Positions 40,623 to 45,743 of a stretch of 45,743 bases of DNA are shown here, in pieces; position 1 is the stretch's first letter, and every line of letters begins with the position of its first letter. The translations under genes and the position numbers were made by a program. This stretch comes from Bacteroidia bacterium (GTDB lineage Bacteria > Bacteroidota > Bacteroidia > Bacteroidales > Paludibacteraceae). The stretch spans positions 1-45,743 of the forward strand of contig SAAL01000016.1 in NCBI GenBank assembly GCA_009929445.1, written 5' to 3'. Under the pieces are notes generated by a model. That model was not told where the DNA came from and searched no databases. It saw nothing but the letters and a program-made list of their open reading frames with translations.

Positions 40623-41567
40623 TTACAGCAGGTATTGTTCGCTGATGGATTTGTGTTCCTGCACCCTTCGGATGGTATCGGCAAACATATCGGCAATGCT
40701 CAGGATTTTTACTTTCGCGCATTTTGTGCAGTCGAATGGAATGGAATCGGTGAATGCAATTTCAGTCAGTTTGGAGTTGGTGATGTTATCGCTGGCAATT
40801 CCGGACATCACACCGTGTGAAACGATGGCGCGCACACTGAGTGCTCCATTGTCAATCATCAGATTGGCTGCCTTGCAGAGTGTGCCGGCTGTATCTACCA
40901 TGTCGTCAACTATAATCACATTTTTGCCCTCCACATCACCTATTATTCTCATTTCACCTACCACATTGGCTTTTTCGCGTGTTTTGTGGCAGAGTACCAT
41001 CGGCACTTCCAGGTGTTTGGAGTAAGATCCTGCCCGTTTGGAGCCTCCCACGTCGGGAGAGGCAATTACCAGATTTTCAAGAGCCAGCGACTTGATGTAA
41101 GGAATAAAAATGGTGGATGCATACAGGTGGTCAACCGGGACGTTGAAAAATCCCTGAATCTGGTCGGCATGAAGATCCATGGTGATAACCCGGTCCACGC
41201 CCGCTACGGTGAGCATGTCAGCTATAAGTTTTGCTCCGATGGATACGCGTGGTTTGTCTTTCCGGTCCTGACGCGCCCACCCGAAATACGGAATAACTGC
41301 GATGACCTTGTAGGCCGAAGCCCGTTTGGCAGCGTCGATCATGAGCAGAAGTTCCATCAGATTGTCCGAGTTGGGGAAAGTGGACTGAACCAGGTAGATG
41401 TACTGTCCGCGGATGGATTCTTCGTAAGAGACTGAGAATTCACCATCGGAAAAGTGTTCGATATTCATTTTTCCAAGTGGCCAATTTAAACTTTTACAGA
41501 TTTTTTCGGCCAGATAACGGCTTTTTGTGCCCGAAAATACTTTGAATAAGGTGGAATCTTCTGACAT
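40623..41567 (-). CDS. prs: Ribose-phosphate pyrophosphokinase
   Basis: Makes PRPP from ribose 5-phosphate and ATP for nucleotide, His and Trp synthesis. From the ATG at 41567 the protein is 314 residues, the normal length. The frame runs to 41654, but its extra 29 residues are unlike the family and cross a -7 element at 41603-41610. Key blocks are 'FSGTKSRYLAEKIC', the flexible loop 'PYFGWARQDRKDKPRVSIGAK', the 'TMDLHADQIQGFF' site and the PRPP-binding 'KNVIIVDDMVDTAGTL'. A single gene, divergent from malQ. Confidence 0.95.
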   Translation of the reverse strand: MSEDSTLFKVFSGTKSRYLAEKICKSLNWPLGKMNIEHFSDGEFSVSYEESIRGQYIYLVQSTFPNSDNLMELLLMIDAAKRASAYKVIAVIPYFGWARQDRKDKPRVSIGAKLIADMLTVAGVDRVITMDLHADQIQGFFNVPVDHLYASTIFIPYIKSLALENLVIASPDVGGSKRAGSYSKHLEVPMVLCHKTREKANVVGEMRIIGDVEGKNVIIVDDMVDTAGTLCKAANLMIDNGALSVRAIVSHGVMSGIASDNITNSKLTEIAFTDSIPFDCTKCAKVKILSIADMFADTIRRVQEHKSISEQYLL

Positions 41568-41602
41568 AAATTCGGTGAGTTTTTTGGATGAGTAATTTTT
41601 TG

Positions 41603-41610
41603 CAAAATTA
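41603..41610 (-). promoter_or_regulatory. -7 element of prs
   Basis: The minus strand reads TAATTTTG 35 bases before the ATG at 41567. This supports the shorter start. Confidence 0.42.
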
Positions 41611-41729
41611 CAGAAATTTAGATAAAATCCGAAGTTTTTTTTGAAACAAATCAAATCAATTTCTTAACGTATGGAAAATCAAATAGATAACCGTATTTTT
41701 TATAAAATGTGAATGAGGTAATGATTCAA

Positions 41730-41743
41730 TGCAAACGTTTGAA
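41730..41743. promoter_or_regulatory. LacI/GalR-type operator upstream of malQ
   Basis: TGCAAACGTTTGAA contains the perfect 10-bp palindrome CAAACGTTTG with the central CpG typical of LacI-family operators. It lies 107 bases before malQ and 120 bases beyond the prs promoter box. No LacI-family gene is in the window, so the regulator is unidentified. Confidence 0.5.
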
Positions 41744-41849
41744 ACCTTTTTGAATGTCTTTTTTAACTTTACTCCGAGACAGATAATACATTATGAAGTA
41801 ATTTTGAATTTACAAACTTTTATCGAAAACAATTCTTAAGGGTAAAGTC

Positions 41850-44534
41850 ATGAAAATACACGTAAATATACCTTATTTTACTCGCTGGGGACAACGCATT
41901 CTGGTTTCAGGAAATGTGAAAGAACTCGGTGACGGAGATTTTAGCAAAGCGCTGCCGCTCAGCCTTAACAGCCACGAAAACTGGTACGGAGAATTTGAGT
42001 GCAACCCCCCAGCCACCGAACCGTTGAAATACAAGTACCTCCTTTTCGACGAAAACACAGGAAAATATACCGAAGAATGGGGAGATAACCGCACAGTGGA
42101 GCTCCAAAAAAACACAGACGATTACTACTGCTTTGACAGCTGGAATGTGGCCGGAAGCGTCGAAAATGTGTTCATGACCTCACCATTCCGGAAAGTTTTA
42201 CTCAAACCCGGCATAGCAGCTCTTGCAAAAGCAAAACAGCCGGCTAAATATACGCATAAATTCATTGTTAAAGCGCCGCTGCTGAAACCAAACCAGGCAC
42301 TTTGCATTATAGGAAACTGCAAGCAGCTGCGCAACTGGACAGTATCCGATCCGGCGATGATGAATCTTCGTGATGATGAATGGGAACTTAAAATTGATTT
42401 AAGCAAGGCCACCACCGAAATTCATTATAAATACGGCGTTTATGACGCTGAAGCAGGTCATTTTCTCTTTTTCGAACAGGGCCCCGACAGAATAGCTGCT
42501 GTAATTCAAAATTCGGTTGTGCAGACAAACGATGGCTTTATTCGGGTTGATAATCAGTCCTGGCACGGGGCAGGACTTGGATTGCCAGTGTTCAGTATTC
42601 GTACCCGCAAAAGTTTTGGAGTGGGCGATTTTGCCGATCTGAAACTACTCGTTGACTGGTCTGAAAAAATCGGGATGAAACTCATTCAACTATTACCCCT
42701 GAATGACACTACCGGAACACATACCGAACTTGACGTGCTGCCCTACGCAGCCATATCAGCTTTTGCGCTGAATCCGCTTTTTCTAAATCTTCCGGAGTTG
42801 GGGGCAATGCCTGCTAACAGCTACATGAAACAGCAGTACCTGCCCAAACAGGCAGAGCTGAATGCACTTCCGCTTATTTCATTCCTCGAAGTTATCAATT
42901 TCAAACTTCAATATGCCAGAGAAGCCTACCTGCATCAGAAATCTGCATTTCTGAACGATCCGGAATTCAAGGTTTTCTTTGATAAAAACGCTTTCTGGCT
43001 TGTTCCCTATGCTGCTTACTGTGTGCTGCGCGATCGTTTCGGAACCAATGATTACCGGCAGTGGCAGGAATTTGCACAATACGATGAATCGAAAATTGCA
43101 GCATTTACGTCATCCGATCAGTCCCATTTCGACGAGGTCGGTGTAAATTACTACATACAGTATCATCTGCACAGGCAACTCAACGATGCCGGCTTGTATG
43201 CCAACGAACATGGAATAGTGCTGAAAGGCGATATCCCGATAGGTGTAAACCGCAACAGCGTGGATACGTGGGTCACACCCGAACTGTTTCACATGGATAT
43301 GAACGCCGGAGCTCCGCCCGATATGTTTGCCATCAAAGGCCAGAACTGGTCATTACCTACCTACAACTGGGAACAGATGAAAAATACCGGCTTCAAATGG
43401 TGGAAACAACGCTTTGCACAAATGTCGAACTATTTCGACACATTCCGCATCGACCACATACTCGGATTTTTCCGCATCTGGGAGATTCCTGCCAGTGAGG
43501 TGGAAGGCATTATGGGTCATCTGAATCCTTCTATTCCAATCTATATCAATGAGTTTGCCGAAAAAGGAATCGGATTTGACTACAACCGCTTCTGCAAACC
43601 GTATATTACCGACCAGATTCTGTATGACTTCTTCGGCAGCGAAGCAGCCTGGGTTAAAGCCAATTGCCTCCAGGTGGAAGAAGGGTGGATACTGAGACTG
43701 AAACCCGAATACCTCCATCAGGCGTATGTTGAGACACTTTACAAAAACGGCGAAATTTCTGAAAAGGTAAAATACGGGCTCTACGATTTGATTTCCAACG
43801 TCTTGTTTTTCGAAGTGGAAGGTACGGACCGTACACAATTTTATCCACGCTACGGTATGCATTCCCTCCGTACGTATGCCGAACTGGACGAACACATCAA
43901 AAAAGGACTCGACGAACTGTACATTCACTATTACTATCACCGTCAGGATGAAAACTGGTATCACTCCGGCCTGGACAAACTTCCGGCTCTGAAGCGCGCT
44001 ACCAACATGCTCATCTGTGGCGAAGACCTTGGAATGATGAATCCGGCGGTAACCTCTGTGATGAAAGAGCTCGGAATACTGAGTCTCGAAATTCAGCGTG
44101 CGCCGAAAAGCAATAAAATTGATTTTGCACATCCGAATGATGCTGCTTACCTGTCGGTTGTAACACCTTCGACTCACGATATGAGTACCATACGAGGTTG
44201 GTGGGAAGAAGACCGCAGCATCACGCAGCAATTTTACAATCAGCAACTCGGCCACTGGGGCGAAGCGCCATATTTCTGCGAGTGGTGGATTTCCCGCGAT
44301 GTTATCCTGCAGCACCTTTATTCACCGGCTATGTGGGCAATTTTCCAGATGCAGGATCTGCTCGGAATATCCGAAAAACTTCGTCGCGAAAATCCGCACG
44401 AAGAACGCATCAACGATCCATCTAACTCCGAAGCAAGCTGGCGTTACAGAATGCACATAGCTATCGAGGACCTGATGGAGGAAGAGGAGTTCAACAACGA
44501 ACTGAAAAATTTTATCAAACAATCCGGAAGGTAA
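41850..44534 (+). CDS. malQ: 4-alpha-glucanotransferase (GH77) with two N-terminal CBM20 starch-binding domains
   Basis: An 894-residue amylomaltase that disproportionates malto-oligosaccharides, feeding glycogen/starch metabolism in the cytoplasm. Two CBM20-like domains come first (~1-105 with 'ILVSGNVKELGDGD', and ~130-235 with 'LCIIGNCKQLRNW'). The GH77 barrel has nucleophile Asp535 in 'FRIDHILGFF', acid/base Glu725 in 'GEDLGMM', and Asp777 in 'STHDMSTIRGWW'. The length and double CBM20 match the plant DPE2-like type of enzyme, which is common in Bacteroidota. No signal peptide is present. A LacI-type palindrome lies upstream, and a bidirectional terminator follows. Confidence 0.95.
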   Translation: MKIHVNIPYFTRWGQRILVSGNVKELGDGDFSKALPLSLNSHENWYGEFECNPPATEPLKYKYLLFDENTGKYTEEWGDNRTVELQKNTDDYYCFDSWNVAGSVENVFMTSPFRKVLLKPGIAALAKAKQPAKYTHKFIVKAPLLKPNQALCIIGNCKQLRNWTVSDPAMMNLRDDEWELKIDLSKATTEIHYKYGVYDAEAGHFLFFEQGPDRIAAVIQNSVVQTNDGFIRVDNQSWHGAGLGLPVFSIRTRKSFGVGDFADLKLLVDWSEKIGMKLIQLLPLNDTTGTHTELDVLPYAAISAFALNPLFLNLPELGAMPANSYMKQQYLPKQAELNALPLISFLEVINFKLQYAREAYLHQKSAFLNDPEFKVFFDKNAFWLVPYAAYCVLRDRFGTNDYRQWQEFAQYDESKIAAFTSSDQSHFDEVGVNYYIQYHLHRQLNDAGLYANEHGIVLKGDIPIGVNRNSVDTWVTPELFHMDMNAGAPPDMFAIKGQNWSLPTYNWEQMKNTGFKWWKQRFAQMSNYFDTFRIDHILGFFRIWEIPASEVEGIMGHLNPSIPIYINEFAEKGIGFDYNRFCKPYITDQILYDFFGSEAAWVKANCLQVEEGWILRLKPEYLHQAYVETLYKNGEISEKVKYGLYDLISNVLFFEVEGTDRTQFYPRYGMHSLRTYAELDEHIKKGLDELYIHYYYHRQDENWYHSGLDKLPALKRATNMLICGEDLGMMNPAVTSVMKELGILSLEIQRAPKSNKIDFAHPNDAAYLSVVTPSTHDMSTIRGWWEEDRSITQQFYNQQLGHWGEAPYFCEWWISRDVILQHLYSPAMWAIFQMQDLLGISEKLRRENPHEERINDPSNSEASWRYRMHIAIEDLMEEEEFNNELKNFIKQSGR

Positions 44535-44564
44535 TTTTTCGCCGTTAAGGATTCGAAAAACAAA

Positions 44565-44609
44565 CAATTTCCCCCGAACGCATTATGAGCGTGAGGGGGA
44601 TTGTTTTTT
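44565..44609. terminator. Bidirectional terminator between malQ and the EamA transporter
   Basis: Nested stems CAAT/ATTG, CCCCC/GGGGG and ACGC/GCGT (44565-44603), with TTTTTT following on the plus strand and a T-rich tract on the minus strand. Confidence 0.82.
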
Positions 44610-45482
44610 GGCGATATATTCATTGAAAATCACTCCGGCAATGATCAGAAGCAGGCCAATGAGCGTAGTGATGAAAATTTTCTCCTTCAGTATGAAATGA
44701 ATAAAAAACAGCGAAAGAAAAGGGGACAGGTAACACAGCTGATTGATAAGAACCGGATTGCTAGTTTTTCGCAAAGCCATTCCGAAGAACAGGAACGGTA
44801 TTGCCATCTCGAAAAGACCTGACCAGATACTTGCCTGCATTCCTTTTGCAGAATCAAGATTCAGGTCCACAAACAATGCACCAATCAGCAAATATATAAG
44901 TCCGAAAAGAAAACTCGCGAACAAATTAACGGTGTTGTCGGTTTGAGGATTTTTTTTGTTCATTATCCAGAAACCGGCCCAGATAAATGCACTGAAAAAT
45001 GCCAGCAGTAGTCCTGCAATTGAAACATCTTCGCCCGATATGCTGCCGGGTCCCAGTGATATAAGTACCACGCCGGCAAATGAAATGATCATGCCGATGA
45101 ATTTCACTCCTGCAATGTGTTGGTGTGTGAAAACCGCCAGCATAATGGTGAGCAGGATAGGCCAGAAATAGTTAATGGGCTGAGCCAGCTGAGCGGGTAA
45201 TAAGTCATAGGATTTGAACAGAACCAGATAATAAAAAAATGGATTCAGAAATCCTGTCAGAGCATAGCTGAGCCATTGTTTCTTGGTGATACAGGCTACC
45301 AGATGCCAGTTTGATTGCAGGGTGATAACGGCAGCGAAAACAATCAGAGCCGTTGCGGTAGCTACCAGCAGCAATTCGTAGTGTGAAAAATCCCGTAAAG
45401 CAATTTTAAAAGCTGTTGCTACTGTTGACCAGCTGAAAACAGTAATGGCAACGAAAAGAAGTGCTTTGTTGGTGTCTTTCAT
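44583..45482 (-). CDS. EamA-family (drug/metabolite superfamily) transporter
   Basis: A 299-residue inner-membrane protein of two five-helix halves (ten hydrophobic spans), the duplicated EamA layout. 'FSWSTVATAFKIAL' in the first span and 'AQPINYFWPILLTIML' resemble the branch of DMT exporters related to RhaT/YdcZ-like amino-acid and metabolite efflux. The last loop 'NPVLINQLCYLSPFLSLFF' is the matching motif of the second half. Substrate is unknown. Its ATG is 11 bases from a G/C-rich palindromic repeat. Confidence 0.87.
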   Translation of the reverse strand: MKDTNKALLFVAITVFSWSTVATAFKIALRDFSHYELLLVATATALIVFAAVITLQSNWHLVACITKKQWLSYALTGFLNPFFYYLVLFKSYDLLPAQLAQPINYFWPILLTIMLAVFTHQHIAGVKFIGMIISFAGVVLISLGPGSISGEDVSIAGLLLAFFSAFIWAGFWIMNKKNPQTDNTVNLFASFLFGLIYLLIGALFVDLNLDSAKGMQASIWSGLFEMAIPFLFFGMALRKTSNPVLINQLCYLSPFLSLFFIHFILKEKIFITTLIGLLLIIAGVIFNEYIAKKQSPSRS

Positions 45483-45493
45483 AATTGCGCCTT

Positions 45494-45519
45494 GCCCCCT
45501 AACCCCCTAAAGGGGGGAT
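45494..45519 (-). repeat. G/C-rich palindromic intergenic repeat, copy 3 (5' of the EamA gene)
   Basis: GCCCCCTAACCCCCTAAAGG with four further G: the cleanest copy of the element. Its edge is 11 bases upstream of the EamA ATG. Confidence 0.85.
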
Positions 45520-45603
45520 TTTCGTGCTATGATTAAAGTTTTATATTTTTTGAAAATCAATTTGGTTGATTATTAAACTGAACAAATTCTCACTAACGCA
45601 ACA

Positions 45604-45628
45604 AATCCCCCTTCAGGGGGCTGGGGGC
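45604..45628 (+). repeat. G/C-rich palindromic intergenic repeat, copy 4 (inverted)
   Basis: AATCCCCCTTCAGGGGGC followed by TGGGGGC is the reverse orientation of copy 3, 84 bases away. It directly abuts the stop codon of the partial gene at 45629. Confidence 0.82.
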
Positions 45629-45743
45629 TTATTTTAAATTCCCTTTATTGAAAACGCTTTCGGGGATGCCGGCATCAAGTTGAATGGACGTAACGGTCAT
45701 TTTGGTTCCCTTGCCCTCTTTGAGCATATCTTTGTACATGAAA
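45629..45743 (-). CDS. C-terminal end of a possible LolA-like outer-membrane lipoprotein-sorting protein (truncated by window edge)
   Basis: The minus-strand frame is open from the window edge to a TAA at 45629-45631 and encodes 37 residues. It contains 'DMLKEGKGTKMTVTSIQLD' and ends 'IPESVFNKGNLK'. The final 'IP(D/E)SxFxKxxL' pattern is typical of the last strand and end of Bacteroidota LolA-like (COG2834) periplasmic proteins. This is a tentative call because so little of the gene is present. Confidence 0.5.
   Translation of the reverse strand, partial: FMYKDMLKEGKGTKMTVTSIQLDAGIPESVFNKGNLK

Noticed and set aside
43353-44315. 320-codon minus-strand open frame opposite malQ
   Set aside because: It lies entirely inside the intact GH77 catalytic domain. 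The translation has no recognisable motif and is best explained by codon bias.

Overview
The window looks like a chromosomal segment of a Bacteroidota bacterium, probably order Bacteroidales. The evidence is a type IX secretion (T9SS) sorting domain and a relic of the T9SS channel gene sprA, a TonB-dependent receptor paired with a DUF4249 lipoprotein, DUF4286, DUF3098 and YfhO families, a six-domain ribosomal protein S1, and several promoters of the Bacteroidota form (TTTG or TTG, about 20 bases, TAnnTTTG). The methylmalonyl-CoA decarboxylase locus suggests a propionate or succinate fermenter. Genus cannot be fixed from the sequence alone. No phage, integrase, transposase, CRISPR array or rRNA was seen.

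Layout. 1-860: the 3' end of a T9SS-exported protein, then an orphan 3' fragment of sprA. 864-7498: a DsbD-type thiol:disulfide reductase, the grpE-dnaJ chaperone pair, a PPK2 polyphosphate kinase and an amino-acid permease. 7833-11817: rpsA (S1) with unusual acidic and Lys/Glu-rich ends, a small lipoprotein, tRNA-Ala(GGC), DUF4286 and ruvC. 11928-15159 (minus): dodecin, then mce-mmdA-oadG-biotin carrier of the methylmalonyl-CoA pathway, without the membrane beta subunit. 15378-18359 (minus): sufE, sufS and an aldo/keto reductase. 18489-21361: a GH20 hexosaminidase convergent with a methyltransferase. 21608-28009 (plus): YfhO, ftsX, DUF3098, uppP, truB, queA. 28316-32755 (minus): a compact pantothenate/CoA module (DUF2520 reductase candidate, panB, panC, panD, coaB, coaC). 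32880-38257 (minus): dnaX, DUF4249 lipoprotein and TonB receptor. 38720-40493 (minus): two paralogous exported proteins of unknown function, one interrupted by an in-frame TGA. 40623-45743: prs, malQ with two CBM20 domains behind a LacI-type palindrome, an EamA transporter, and the 3' end of a possible LolA-like gene.

The most notable system is the pantothenate-to-CoA cluster. It runs from ketoisovalerate to 4'-phosphopantetheine apart from pantothenate kinase. It uses separate coaB and coaC of the streptococcal type, where Bacteroidota normally have a fused CoaBC, and it is led by a DUF2520 Rossmann protein in the position expected for a ketopantoate reductase. A G-rich palindromic repeat sits 5-11 bases upstream of three minus-strand start codons, and a heptanucleotide tandem repeat sits just upstream of panD. 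Both could affect expression.
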